NCBI GenBank assembly: GCA_964654535.1
Contig: CAZZIZ010000061.1
Location: 1-17,011, forward strand
Length of the DNA: 17,011 nt
Reading direction: 5' to 3'
From: CAZZIZ01 sp964654535
GTDB taxonomy: Bacteria > Bacteroidota > Bacteroidia > Chitinophagales > UBA2359
Each line of letters starts with the position of its first letter. Position 1 is the stretch's first letter. Below the pieces are notes generated by a model. It saw only the letters and a list, made by a program, of their open reading frames with translations. It was not told the DNA's origin and did not search any database. The translations under genes and the position numbers were made by a program. Shown here in pieces: positions 6,805-14,570 of this stretch.

Positions 6805-7755
6805 ATGGCTAGTTCAATACCAACTGTAGATTTATCTCAATTCGTCAATGGCTCGGCAGAAGATCGTGCTGCATTTATCAAAACGCTAGGCGATGCATTT
6901 GAGGATGTAGGGTTTGTAGCAGTAAAAAATCACGGCATACCAGAAAAACTCATTGAGCAATTATACGATGACGTAAAAACATTTTTCTCTCTACCTGTCG
7001 ATACAAAACGACGCTATGAGATCGAAGGATTAGCGGGACAAAGAGGTTATACTGCTTTTGGAAAGGAATCTGCTAAGCAATCTGACGTAGCTGACTTAAA
7101 GGAATTTTGGCAGTTTGGTCAAACCGTTACCGATGGTGACGCAGTAAAAGCTGAATACCCAGACAACCCTAATGTACAGGAAGTCGATACATTCTATAAC
7201 ACCTCTGTAAGTTCATATAGCGCTTTTGAAGAGTCAGGCGCGCACTTGCTGAGAGCGATTGCTTTGCACCTTGAACTCCCAGAAAACTATTTTGACGCGA
7301 AAATTAATAATGGCAATAGCATCTTGAGATGCATACACTACCCTCCTATAACCAAAGAACCTGAATCTGCTATCCGCGCAGAACAACACGAGGACATCAA
7401 CTTGATTACTTTATTAGTAGGTGCTTCTGCAGAAGGTTTACAACTACTCAATCGTCAGGACGAATGGGTTGCCATAACCGCAAAGCCAGGTGAAATAGTG
7501 GTAAACGTAGGCGATATGTTGCAGCGCTTAACGAACAACAAATTGCGTAGCACAACGCACCGCGTGGTTAATCCACCGAAAGAACTTTGGGGCACTTCAC
7601 GTTTTTCTATTCCGTTTTTCTTGCACCCGCGTTCAGAGATGGACTTGACTTGCTTGGACGACTGCGTAGATGATGCTACTCCTTTAGCTTATGAGCCAAT
7701 TACTGCTGGTGCATACTTAGATGAGCGTTTACGCGAGATTGGATTAAAGAAGTAA
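6805..7755 (+). CDS. 2-oxoglutarate/Fe(II)-dependent oxygenase, isopenicillin N synthase-like
   Basis: A 316-residue soluble enzyme of the isopenicillin N synthase-like 2OG-Fe(II) dioxygenase family. The N-terminal half carries the typical opening (IPTVDLSQF) and GFVAVKNHGIPEKLI (DIOX_N region, about residues 5-120). The C-terminal jelly roll has the iron ligands H195-x-D197 (EQHEDINLITLL) and H252 (RSTTHRVV), and R266-x-S268 (TSRFSIPFF), which in this family binds the 2-oxoglutarate carboxylate. All catalytic residues are present. The substrate cannot be told from sequence; plant and fungal relatives oxidise hormones or peptides, and bacterial ones are mostly uncharacterised. It is followed after 16 nt by the lipase-maturation-factor-like gene on the same strand, so the two may be co-transcribed. 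ATG start. Confidence 0.92.
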   Translation: MASSIPTVDLSQFVNGSAEDRAAFIKTLGDAFEDVGFVAVKNHGIPEKLIEQLYDDVKTFFSLPVDTKRRYEIEGLAGQRGYTAFGKESAKQSDVADLKEFWQFGQTVTDGDAVKAEYPDNPNVQEVDTFYNTSVSSYSAFEESGAHLLRAIALHLELPENYFDAKINNGNSILRCIHYPPITKEPESAIRAEQHEDINLITLLVGASAEGLQLLNRQDEWVAITAKPGEIVVNVGDMLQRLTNNKLRSTTHRVVNPPKELWGTSRFSIPFFLHPRSEMDLTCLDDCVDDATPLAYEPITAGAYLDERLREIGLKK

Positions 7756-7771
7756 TCAAAAAGTCAAACTA

Positions 7772-9238
7772 ATGCTCGCCCACCACGGCATTGGTCGCAA
7801 TATTTTCCTTAGCTGCCTGGGCGCCATACTCCTGGTAGCTTTCATTTCCTATTGGATACAGTTCGAACAACTTTCGGGTAACAATGGCTTGCTGCCGGTG
7901 GTTGACTTCATGCAGCGTTTAAGTGAATTTGGCGGGCAAAGCTATTTTACCTACCCCACTTTTTCTTGGTTCAATTCAGCCGATTGGCTGGTTCACCTGC
8001 AATGTTTCATTGGAATTATTTTCTCCTTGCACCTCGTTCTTCTTAAATGGCCCAAGGTCTCCTTACTAATTAGTTGGTTGATCTATTTGTCGCTAGTGGT
8101 TATCGGCCAGGTGTTTTACAACTTTCAGTGGGATGCGCTTTTGCTGGAGACCACACTCTCGGCTATTTTAATTTGTTTCGGCTATTCTACTAAAGATCGG
8201 GTTCCAAACTTTGGGCTTTGGCTGATGTGGTTGCTTTTATTTAAGCTGATGTTTCTATCGGGTTTAGTTAAACTAATGAGCGGCGATGAAAGCTGGTGGA
8301 ATGGCACTGCGCTTAGCTATCATTACTTTTCTCAACCCCTGCCGAATGCTATTAGCTATTACTTTCATCACTTACCTACCTGGGTGCACAAGTTATGTTG
8401 TTGGATAATGTTCTTTATTGAATTGATCGTTCCGTTTTTTATCATTATTGGTGGGCTTTGCAAGTACTTTTCGGGGAGCAAGAAATTTGGCCAGGGGCTT
8501 CACCTTGCGGCAGCTTTCTCAACCATACTCTTAATGCTCATCATTTTTGTATCGGGGAACTACAACTTTTTCAATTTATTAGTGATGGCTCTCTGCTTCT
8601 TGCTTATCGACGATTCGCAATGGGATTGGATTTTGGGTTTAAAACTTAAGCGCAGTTCCGGACAAAAAGCTAGAGGCATATCACGAATATTCGTTGCTAT
8701 AGCCGCGACTTTCATTTTACTTTTCAGCGCTTTTCAAATGCGTAATGAAATAAGTGGTTATCCTGTACTTAAAGAAAGCACTCAAAAATTAGTGAACAAG
8801 GTTCACGCTTTTAGAAGCATAAACAGCTATGGCCTTTTTCGAGTAATGACCCGTACACGTCCGGAAATAATCCTCGAAGGCAGCAATGATAAGATTACTT
8901 GGAAGGAGTATGAGCTGAAAAACAAAATCAACAATACAGAAAAGGCGCCGCCTTTTGTGGCTCCACACCAGCCTAGGTTTGAATGGCAAATGTGGTTCGC
9001 GGCTTTGGGGACGATTCAATACAATCAGTGGGTTTATACTTATATGCGGCGAATTTTAGAAGGCTCAGATACGCATGAGTCCTTGATACGTGAAAATCCT
9101 TTTCCTGATGCACCACCGAAGTATATGCGTGCCTTGATGTATGACTATCGCTTTGCTGAAGATAATAATGCTTGGTGGGAGCGGACTTATGTTAAGCCTT
9201 ATTCTGTTGAGGTTTCTTTGGGGGATTATCCGGAGTAG
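7772..9238 (+). CDS. Lipase maturation factor (LMF1)-like membrane protein
   Basis: A 488-residue polytopic membrane protein. Several hydrophobic segments lie in residues 10-320 (about 10-28, 73-91, 97-116, 125-138, 147-168, 208-230, 244-261, 265-280, 304-320), followed by a soluble C-terminal part (325-488). Family features include the opening GRNIFLSCLG...YWIQFEQLSGNNGLLP, WDALLLETTL, LFKLMFLSGLVKLMSGDESW, LSYHYFSQPLPN and, in the C-terminal part, PPFVAPHQPRFEWQMWFAAL and RENPFPDAPPKYMRALMYDY. In vertebrates LMF1 sits in the ER and helps fold lipoprotein lipases; in bacteria the family has no settled role. It may assist folding of secreted hydrolases or act on lipids. It shares a strand and a 16-nt gap with the 2OG oxygenase gene. 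ATG start. Confidence 0.88.
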   Translation: MLAHHGIGRNIFLSCLGAILLVAFISYWIQFEQLSGNNGLLPVVDFMQRLSEFGGQSYFTYPTFSWFNSADWLVHLQCFIGIIFSLHLVLLKWPKVSLLISWLIYLSLVVIGQVFYNFQWDALLLETTLSAILICFGYSTKDRVPNFGLWLMWLLLFKLMFLSGLVKLMSGDESWWNGTALSYHYFSQPLPNAISYYFHHLPTWVHKLCCWIMFFIELIVPFFIIIGGLCKYFSGSKKFGQGLHLAAAFSTILLMLIIFVSGNYNFFNLLVMALCFLLIDDSQWDWILGLKLKRSSGQKARGISRIFVAIAATFILLFSAFQMRNEISGYPVLKESTQKLVNKVHAFRSINSYGLFRVMTRTRPEIILEGSNDKITWKEYELKNKINNTEKAPPFVAPHQPRFEWQMWFAALGTIQYNQWVYTYMRRILEGSDTHESLIRENPFPDAPPKYMRALMYDYRFAEDNNAWWERTYVKPYSVEVSLGDYPE

Positions 9239-9344
9239 GTGTAGAGGACGTTTTACCCACCCCGGCCTGCGGGCGCCCCTACTAGGAGGGGGATTTTTTC
9301 CTGAGGTGTCTTTAAGTTCTGAATAATTTTTATTCTGAACGAAC
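9239..9344. other. Convergent intergenic region with GC-rich hairpin and T tract
   Basis: The region separates the 3' ends of the LMF1-like gene (+) and the DUF4440-like gene (-). CCCCT (9276-9280) pairs with AGGGG (9287-9291) and is followed by six T (9294-9299), a probable terminator for the plus-strand unit. Just upstream is a GC-rich CGGCCTGCGGGCG stretch. A small GAATAA-TTT-TTATTC hairpin lies further right. For the minus-strand unit I see no good T tract. Confidence 0.6.
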
Positions 9345-9782
9345 TTAACTAGAGTGATCTAGGACAACCACCCATTCACCTTTCTGCTTCTCCCAGATTA
9401 AAGAGAAGTGACCTTCGGGTTTGTCTTCGGCTCTTTGCAGTTCCCACTTGCCGATAACCAGCGCTTTTTTCTTTGAAAGCCTTTCTACTGAAAGAATGGT
9501 GAAGGTCAATTGACCCATTGCCGCTTTGTCTGGATAGGTTTTGTAGTAGCGGGCTTTGGTTGCTTTAAATCCTTTGGTGATGCCTTTCTTTCCCATAAAG
9601 CGTAGCTCATCGGATTCCCAGTAGCCAATCATAAAGCACTCGATATCTCCTTTGTTCCAGCATTGACGCTGGCGCTCAAGGATATCTCTTATGGCTTGTT
9701 CGTCTTTTTCAGCTAAGGAGTTTTGCGCTTGCATTGAGAAGCTAGTTGTTAGAAGCAATAATATGAAGAGCAGTACTCGCAT
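9345..9782 (-). CDS. Secreted SnoaL/DUF4440-like (NTF2-fold) protein
   Basis: A 145-residue protein with signal peptide MRVLLFILLLLTTSFSMQAQ and probable cleavage near residue 19-20. The mature part resembles the DUF4440/SnoaL-like branch of the NTF2 fold: an N-terminal helix (EQAIRDILERQRQCWNKGDI), ECFMIGYWESDELRFMGKKG, a central KARYYKTYP, and a C-terminal beta sheet ending HFSLIWEKQKGEWVVVLDHSS. Such domains form a cone-shaped pocket and range from small enzymes to ligand binders; no catalytic residue can be assigned. Its ATG overlaps the dnaJ TAA stop (TAATG), so it is probably translated by coupling and co-transcribed with grpE-dnaJ. It is last in that chain. Confidence 0.8.
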   Translation of the reverse strand: MRVLLFILLLLTTSFSMQAQNSLAEKDEQAIRDILERQRQCWNKGDIECFMIGYWESDELRFMGKKGITKGFKATKARYYKTYPDKAAMGQLTFTILSVERLSKKKALVIGKWELQRAEDKPEGHFSLIWEKQKGEWVVVLDHSS

Positions 9783-10960
9783 TATCCTGTAAAGTAATCG
9801 CGCATACGTTCAAAGAAACCCTTTTCCGACTTACCCGGATTTGGCTGAAAGTTCTCTGAGTTACGTAGGTTTTCTAAAATTTCTGTTTCCTCACGCGAAA
9901 CACTTTTCGGCGTCCAAATATTTACGTCGATTAGTTGGTCGCCAGTTCCATAACGATCTACCGAAGGAAGGCCTTTTCCTTTTAAGCGGAATATTTTTCC
10001 TGCTTGCGTTCCTGCGGGAATTTTAATTTTCGCTTTGCCTTCAATGGTCGGTACTTCGACCGAAGTTCCTAATGCAGCATCTGGGAAACTGATGTATAAA
10101 TCGTAAACCACATTGTTGCCATCGCGCTGGAGGCTCTTGTGTGGTTTTTCTTCGATGCTAACAATAAGATCACCCGCTCTACCGCCGCGCACACCCTTGT
10201 TTCCTTTTCCAGAAACAGAAAGTTGCATACCTGCTTGTACTCCTGCTGGGATTTCTAATTCCTCTTGGACTTCAGCGTATTGTCTTCCGTCTCCTTTGCA
10301 GGTCTTGCATTTATTGGTAATGGTTTTACCCTCACCAGCACAAGTAGGGCAAGTCTGGGTAGTGGCCATTTGACCTAGAATTGTATTGGTAACTCGACGT
10401 ACGTAACCTTGACCGCCGCAGCTTGCGCAGTTTCCAAATGCTTTGCTATCCGCTGCACCAGAACCACTGCAAGGCTTACATGCTACTTGCTTCTTTACTT
10501 TTATTTTTTTCTTCGCGCCATTGGCTACGTCCTTCAAAGACATTTGCACTTTGATACGCAGGTTACTTCCTCGTTGACCTTGTGGTTTTCTAGCTCCTCT
10601 TGCTCCACCGCGACTACTGAAACCACCAGCGGTTCTTCCTCCACCAAAAAAGTCTCCGAATATATCGCCGAAGTTTTCAAAGATGTCGTCCATGTTCATT
10701 GAACCTCCAGCACCACCGAAACCGCCACCTGGACCACCAACACCTTGATGCCCGAAGCGATCATAGCGTGCACGCTTTTGCTCGTCGCTTAACACTTCAT
10801 AAGCCTCAGCAGCTTCTTTGAAGTTTTCCTCTGCTACTTTATCGTCGGGGTTTCGATCAGGATGAAACTTAAGGGCTTTCTTTCTGTAAGCCTTTTTTAT
10901 TTCATCTTTCGAAGCACCTTTCTGAACATCGAGTATGTCGTAATAATCTTTCTTAGCCAC
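9782..10960 (-). CDS. dnaJ: Chaperone protein DnaJ
   Basis: A type I DnaJ (Hsp40) co-chaperone that stimulates DnaK ATPase and delivers unfolded clients. The J domain has the HPD motif (ALKFHPDRNP), then a Gly/Phe-rich linker, then four CxxCxGxG zinc-binding repeats (CKPCSGSG, CASCGGQG, CPTCAGEG, CKTCKGDG) and the two C-terminal substrate-binding subdomains. No ATG exists near the start. GTG 10966 and GTG 10960 are both in frame; the second gives MAKKDYYDIL, the usual family N-terminus, and is chosen. The gene begins 6-12 nt after the grpE stop, so grpE-dnaJ is one transcript, and its TAA overlaps the ATG of the DUF4440-like gene. dnaK is not in this window. Confidence 0.97.
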   Translation of the reverse strand: MAKKDYYDILDVQKGASKDEIKKAYRKKALKFHPDRNPDDKVAEENFKEAAEAYEVLSDEQKRARYDRFGHQGVGGPGGGFGGAGGSMNMDDIFENFGDIFGDFFGGGRTAGGFSSRGGARGARKPQGQRGSNLRIKVQMSLKDVANGAKKKIKVKKQVACKPCSGSGAADSKAFGNCASCGGQGYVRRVTNTILGQMATTQTCPTCAGEGKTITNKCKTCKGDGRQYAEVQEELEIPAGVQAGMQLSVSGKGNKGVRGGRAGDLIVSIEEKPHKSLQRDGNNVVYDLYISFPDAALGTSVEVPTIEGKAKIKIPAGTQAGKIFRLKGKGLPSVDRYGTGDQLIDVNIWTPKSVSREETEILENLRNSENFQPNPGKSEKGFFERMRDYFTG

Positions 10961-10972
10961 TGCCACAAATTT

Positions 10973-11599
10973 CTATTTTCCTACCACCACGCGAGCGTAG
11001 CGAATAATTTTATCTCCCATCATGTATCCATCTTCGATGATGTCGAGAATGTGTCCCTTTTTATCTTCTGAAGGAGCATCTATTTCAGCCATTGCTTCGT
11101 GGAAATCGGCGTCAAACTTTTCGCCCATACATTCCATTTGCTTAACGCCCATATCTTCAAGCGTTTTCAAAAACTTATTGTAGATCATAACAAAACCTTC
11201 GTTGTGATCCGACTCGTTCTCTTGTTCGTTGGTTTTGATGGCGCGTTTGAAATCGTCGACAATAGGCAAGAACTTTTTAATCGTTTTACTTCCTGCAGTA
11301 GTGATTAGGTCAACTTTCTCACGTGAGGTTCTTTTCTTATAGTTATCGAACTCAGCGAAAAGGCGCACGTACTTGTTGTGCATCTCTGCTTTTTCAACGC
11401 GGAGTTTTTCCAAAGGGTCATCCGATTCAGCATCTCCTTCTACCACTTCCTCTTCCAGCTTTTCTTCTGCTTCATTTACCACAGATTCTGCTTGCTGTTC
11501 AGCTCCTTGTTCTTGAGACACGTCGTCCTTCAATTCTTGTTCTTCAGGATTGTCATTTATGCCTGCCATTTTTTTCATTTTGTTAAAGTACTTCTTCAT
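10973..11599 (-). CDS. grpE: Nucleotide exchange factor GrpE
   Basis: A 208-residue GrpE, the ADP/ATP exchange factor for DnaK. An acidic, Gln/Glu-rich and probably disordered N-terminus (residues 15-60) leads into the long dimerising coiled coil (DPLEKLRVEKAEMHNKYVRL, FAEFDNYKKRTSREK) and the C-terminal beta domain (MGEKFDADFHEAMAEI, GHILDIIEDGYMMGDKIIRY, ARVVVGK). These match the GrpE signature well. The chosen ATG (11599) gives MKKYFNKMKKMAGIND; internal Met 8 or 11 are possible starts. It is followed closely by dnaJ. A promoter-like sequence lies about 10 nt upstream. Confidence 0.96.
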   Translation of the reverse strand: MKKYFNKMKKMAGINDNPEEQELKDDVSQEQGAEQQAESVVNEAEEKLEEEVVEGDAESDDPLEKLRVEKAEMHNKYVRLFAEFDNYKKRTSREKVDLITTAGSKTIKKFLPIVDDFKRAIKTNEQENESDHNEGFVMIYNKFLKTLEDMGVKQMECMGEKFDADFHEAMAEIDAPSEDKKGHILDIIEDGYMMGDKIIRYARVVVGK

Positions 11600-11609
11600 C
11601 GTTCGGGCG

Positions 11610-11638
11610 CGAAAATACCCATATAGATAGTGTCAAAA
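11610..11638 (-). promoter_or_regulatory. Possible promoter of grpE-dnaJ
   Basis: On the minus strand TTTTGACA (11631-11638) is followed, 16 nt after its TTG, by TATTTTCG (11610-11617), one mismatch from the Bacteroidota -7 box TAnnTTTG with a TTG -33 box. The spacing is slightly short. It lies just upstream of the grpE ATG. No CIRCE-like inverted repeat is seen, so heat-shock control by HrcA is not indicated here. Confidence 0.35.
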
Positions 11639-11664
11639 GCCTTGCCACTAGGGTTTTTCAGTCA

Positions 11665-12240
11665 TTATGGCAGAGTTCTCAATTTGAGGTCGTAGGCAAG
11701 GGCTTTCGGGCTCAAATCTTTGCCAATAATGCGCTTGTCTTTATCAAGCAGAAATGAGGTCGGAATTTGCAAGAATCCGTAGCGCATAGGGATATTTGAG
11801 TCCACCATAGCCTTGCCATCGCTGAGTTGATCTGGCCAGGGTAAGGCGTCCTTTTCTATGGCCTTGAGCCAGTTGTTTCTCTTATCATCGAAGGATACGC
11901 TGACTATACGGAAGCCATCTTTGCCTCCGTTAAATGAGCCATCTTGATACTTTTCATAAACCTCTACAAGCTCTGGATGCACCTTGCGACAGGGAGCACA
12001 CCAAGACGCCCAAAAGTCAACCAAGACAATCTCGTCTTCTACCCCGCTCAGGTCAAAGGTCTTTCCGTTTAAGTCGGTGAGTTCGAGATTTGGAAACAGA
12101 TCTCCATTTCTCAAGACGCGCAATTCTTTTTGCGGGTCTACGCTTCGACAGCCAGCGAAAAGGGTAAATAAAAAAAAGACGATTAGCGCAATGATGGTGA
12201 GCTTAACAAAGCCGAAATGAAATAGTTTTCTTAGCTCCAT
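11665..12240 (-). CDS. TlpA/ResA-like thioredoxin-fold lipoprotein
   Basis: A 191-residue envelope thiol-disulfide oxidoreductase. The N-terminus has a basic start, a hydrophobic segment (LTIIALIVFFLFTLFAG) and Cys 31 as the likely lipid anchor. The thioredoxin-like (AhpC/TSA-Redoxin) domain follows: GDLFPNLELTDLNGKTFDLS, FWASWCAPCRKVHPEL with the redox pair C81/C84, VSVSFDD, and cis-Pro at QIPTSF (P160), all present. The family reduces disulfides in the periplasm, for example in cytochrome c maturation; the partner here is unknown. Its ATG overlaps the dusB TAA (TAATG), which suggests coupled translation. It ends 65 nt before the grpE ATG with no visible terminator. Confidence 0.9.
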   Translation of the reverse strand: MELRKLFHFGFVKLTIIALIVFFLFTLFAGCRSVDPQKELRVLRNGDLFPNLELTDLNGKTFDLSGVEDEIVLVDFWASWCAPCRKVHPELVEVYEKYQDGSFNGGKDGFRIVSVSFDDKRNNWLKAIEKDALPWPDQLSDGKAMVDSNIPMRYGFLQIPTSFLLDKDKRIIGKDLSPKALAYDLKLRTLP

Positions 12241-13244
12241 TATCTCCTCGCAATTACTAACTCAGGATCTGCGTATACTCGGCGCACTTCTTCTAGCACC
12301 GCTAAAATTTCTTCGAGCACTAAGCTGGTAACCATTTTCATCCGGTATTCTTTTATGTTTCTAAAACCGCGGAAATAATTTCCGTAATGTCTGCGCATTT
12401 CAAGAATGCCCAAGCGCTCACCTTTCCATTCGATAGAATGCAAGAGGTGCTGCTTCGCAGCATCTACGCGCTCGTCTAAAGTTGGTGGTGCTAGGTGCTG
12501 ACCGGTTTTGACGTAGTGCTTTATTTCTCTAAAGATCCAAGGATAACCTATGGATGCACGACCAATCATAATACCATCTACGCCGTATCGATTTTTGTAT
12601 TCCACCGCTTTTTCTGGAGAATCAATGTCACCGTTTCCAATTACTGGAATGTGTAGCCTTGGATTATTTTTCGTTTCGGCGATTAAAGTCCAATCGGCTT
12701 CACCTTTGTACATCTGCTTTCGAGTACGTCCGTGAATAGAGATGGCTTTAATTCCTACATCTTGCAATCGCTCGGCAACTTCGACAATGTATTTTGTTTC
12801 TTCGTTCCAGCCCAACCTAGTTTTTACTGTAACCGGAAGCGAGGTCGAATCGACAATAATTTTAGTGAGGTGCACCATTCTATCAATGTCCTGAAGTATA
12901 CCAGCGCCAGCCATTTTGCAGGTAACTTTTTTCACGGGACAACCATAGTTTATGTCTAGGATTTCTGGTTTCGCTTCAGTAACTATTTCAGCTGTACGAC
13001 GCATAGACTCTTCGTTGGCACCGAAGATTTGGATGCCCATTGGTCTTTCGTAATCGTAGATGTCGAGTTTTTGTACGCTCTTGTGCGCATCGCGTATGAG
13101 GCCTTCGGAGCTGATGAATTCGGTGTACATAAGGTCGGCTCCGTTTTTCTTGCAGAGTGCGCGAAAAGGCGGATCACTCACATCTTCCATAGGCGCGAGC
13201 AATAAGGGGAAATTTCCTAATTCTATGTCTGCAATCTTGACCAT
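12240..13244 (-). CDS. dusB: tRNA-dihydrouridine synthase, DusB-like
   Basis: A 334-residue FMN enzyme that reduces uridine to dihydrouridine in tRNA using NADPH. The TIM barrel shows LAPMEDVSDPPFR (FMN binding), YTEFISSEGL, IQIFGANEE, DINYGCPVKKV with the catalytic Cys (residue 102), VTVKTRLGW, ISIHGRTRKQMYKG, VIGNGDI and GIMIGRASIGYPWIF; a helical tRNA-binding domain ends the protein. An upstream in-frame TTG at 13295 would add 17 residues, but ATG 13244 (MVKIADIELGNFPLLLAPME) fits the family and lies 13 nt after a -7 box, so it is chosen. The TAA stop overlaps the ATG of the thioredoxin-like gene. The DusB subgroup is inferred from overall similarity, not proven. Confidence 0.93.
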   Translation of the reverse strand: MVKIADIELGNFPLLLAPMEDVSDPPFRALCKKNGADLMYTEFISSEGLIRDAHKSVQKLDIYDYERPMGIQIFGANEESMRRTAEIVTEAKPEILDINYGCPVKKVTCKMAGAGILQDIDRMVHLTKIIVDSTSLPVTVKTRLGWNEETKYIVEVAERLQDVGIKAISIHGRTRKQMYKGEADWTLIAETKNNPRLHIPVIGNGDIDSPEKAVEYKNRYGVDGIMIGRASIGYPWIFREIKHYVKTGQHLAPPTLDERVDAAKQHLLHSIEWKGERLGILEMRRHYGNYFRGFRNIKEYRMKMVTSLVLEEILAVLEEVRRVYADPELVIARR

Positions 13245-13257
13245 TGTAATCAGGTTG

Positions 13258-13265
13258 CAAAGATA
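13258..13265 (-). promoter_or_regulatory. Promoter -7 box of dusB
   Basis: On the minus strand TATCTTTG is a perfect match to the Bacteroidota -7 consensus TAnnTTTG, 13 nt before ATG 13244. The only upstream TTTG (13293-13296) is 27 nt away, longer than the usual 17-23, so the -33 box is uncertain. The position supports ATG 13244 over the TTG at 13295. Confidence 0.45.
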
Positions 13266-13348
13266 GGCAATAGGAGTTCGAGGTGAAATAGCCAAAGGCT
13301 CTCTATGGTCAAAATGCAGCCTTTTTACCTGCTCAATCTTTCTTTTTC

Positions 13349-13527
13349 GCAGCAGGGATATAGAAGGTGGCCCGCAGGGACAGTAATTTGTGTAGCGCAG
13401 TCTACAAAGTGCTTACCGCCCTAGCGGTAGAAGCACGTGTAGAGACCAGCCACAAATTACCGGAGCGAACGCGAAGCCTGGAATAGCCCGGTCCCATTTG
13501 CCCAAAGGGCAGAAATGGGAGCTGCCC
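13349..13527 (-). repeat. Structured interspersed repeat, divergent copy
   Basis: A 179-bp non-coding element between the divergent dusB and CPBP genes, in the same orientation as copy 2. On the element strand it runs from GGGCAGCTCCC to CCTTCTATATCCCTGCTGCG, a counterpart of GGGCGTGCCCC ... CCTCTATCCCTCACGCG. Stem I is CCCATTTGCCC / GGGC-AAATGGG (13494-13519). Stem II is the perfect 10-bp GTAATTTGTG (13383-13392) with CACAAATTAC (13451-13460). Inside are TCTACA/TGTAGA (13401-13406 with 13438-13443) and the apical GTGCTT/AAGCAC (13409-13414 with 13431-13436), AG bulge (13429-13430), ACCGC/GCGGT and a 4-nt loop, TAGG on the element strand. Bulge and loop equal those of copy 1 while the stem bases differ. 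Confidence 0.75.
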
Positions 13528-13649
13528 ATATCACAAAACACGTCTTCAACCATATCTTCAAAAAATCATAAAGAGTCCTAAAACCGCATCGGGGAAATGT
13601 TATTGAACTACCAAGGCCACTTTTTATATCTTAAATTGCGATTTCGAAA
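13528..13649. other. Leader region of the CPBP gene
   Basis: About 120 nt between the repeat and the CPBP ATG. A weak promoter candidate is TTG (13603-13605), 21 nt, then TATCTTAA (13627-13634), two bases off the TAnnTTTG consensus. Nothing else is recognisable. Confidence 0.3.
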
Positions 13650-14570
13650 ATGGAAGATTATAGACAAGGTGAGAGTGGAACTGTTACTGATGGCTTTTTG
13701 CTATTCGTGATGATTACTGGTTCTTTTATACTGGCACAAGTATTGAGTTTCGCGTTTTTACAAATGATCGGCTTAAGTATTGCGGACATGGGTTCACTGG
13801 GAGATAGTTTTTCACAAAACCTAACTGCATTTAAGTGGCTGCAAATTTTCAGCGCGCTTATCATTTTTTTACTTCCTGCTTTTCTTTTCAGCAAATACAA
13901 AACGGGGCGCATCCTTGGATATTTTCATCACCGTAATGGGATGCATATTTTACCCATTGTTTTAGCTGGTTTTGCTATGCTATTATCCTATCCATTACTA
14001 TTGGTTTCTATGAAAATCAACAGTTTTTTAACCTTACCAGAATCGCTGCGTATGATTGAGGAGCTGATGAGAAATATGGAGGATAGTGCGGCAGAAATGA
14101 CGGTCAAGTTTCTAACCATGGATAGTGTGGGTTCGCTCGCGCTAAATATGTTCATGATTGCCATTATTCCTGCGGTTGGTGAAGAATTGCTTTTTCGTGG
14201 TTGCATTCAAAAACTGTTACGCAAAGGCCTGGGCAACCCACATATTGCCATTATCCTTACCGGAGCGATTTTTAGCTTCTTTCACTTCCAGTTTTTCGGT
14301 TTTCTGCCTCGTTGGATAATGGGGATCATACTGGGATACCTGTTTTATTATAGTGGTAACATTTGGTATCCGATTATAGCACATTTCCTTAACAATGGCT
14401 TTCAAGTATTAATGGTTTATCTTGGTCAGATGCCTCTCGATGAGGTCAATACACCTGAACTACCTCCAATGGACTTTGCATTTACAGCTGCAGCAATTGG
14501 TTCAATTGTTTGTATTGGACTCGTCTTTAAGGTTTACAAAAATCATTTTGACAAACATGGAGTCGGCTAG
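13650..14570 (+). CDS. CPBP family intramembrane metalloprotease
   Basis: A 306-residue membrane protein of the CPBP (CAAX protease and bacteriocin-processing, Abi) family. It has about eight hydrophobic segments. The active-site motifs are EELLFRG (E178, E179, R183), FSFFHFQ (F208, H212) and HFLNN (H245, N249), so the glutamate/histidine metal centre is complete. Family members cleave prenylated proteins or peptides within the membrane, but most bacterial members have no known substrate. It opens a plus-strand cluster with DUF2007, cdsA and psd; its last 14 nt overlap the start of the DUF2007 gene in another frame. ATG start at 13650. Confidence 0.9.
   Translation: MEDYRQGESGTVTDGFLLFVMITGSFILAQVLSFAFLQMIGLSIADMGSLGDSFSQNLTAFKWLQIFSALIIFLLPAFLFSKYKTGRILGYFHHRNGMHILPIVLAGFAMLLSYPLLLVSMKINSFLTLPESLRMIEELMRNMEDSAAEMTVKFLTMDSVGSLALNMFMIAIIPAVGEELLFRGCIQKLLRKGLGNPHIAIILTGAIFSFFHFQFFGFLPRWIMGIILGYLFYYSGNIWYPIIAHFLNNGFQVLMVYLGQMPLDEVNTPELPPMDFAFTAAAIGSIVCIGLVFKVYKNHFDKHGVG

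Noticed and set aside
13245..13295. TTG-started 17-residue extension of dusB
   Set aside because: It is not family-like and a perfect TAnnTTTG box lies inside it, which fits transcription starting after it.
13294..13324. AAAGGCT / AGCCTTT inverted repeat
   Set aside because: The stem has 7 bp with a 17-nt loop and overlaps the dusB upstream region; too weak to call a terminator or operator.
14422..14556. Upstream extension of the DUF2007 gene
   Set aside because: It sits in another frame inside the well-supported CPBP gene and does not resemble the DUF2007 family, whose usual length fits a start at 14557.
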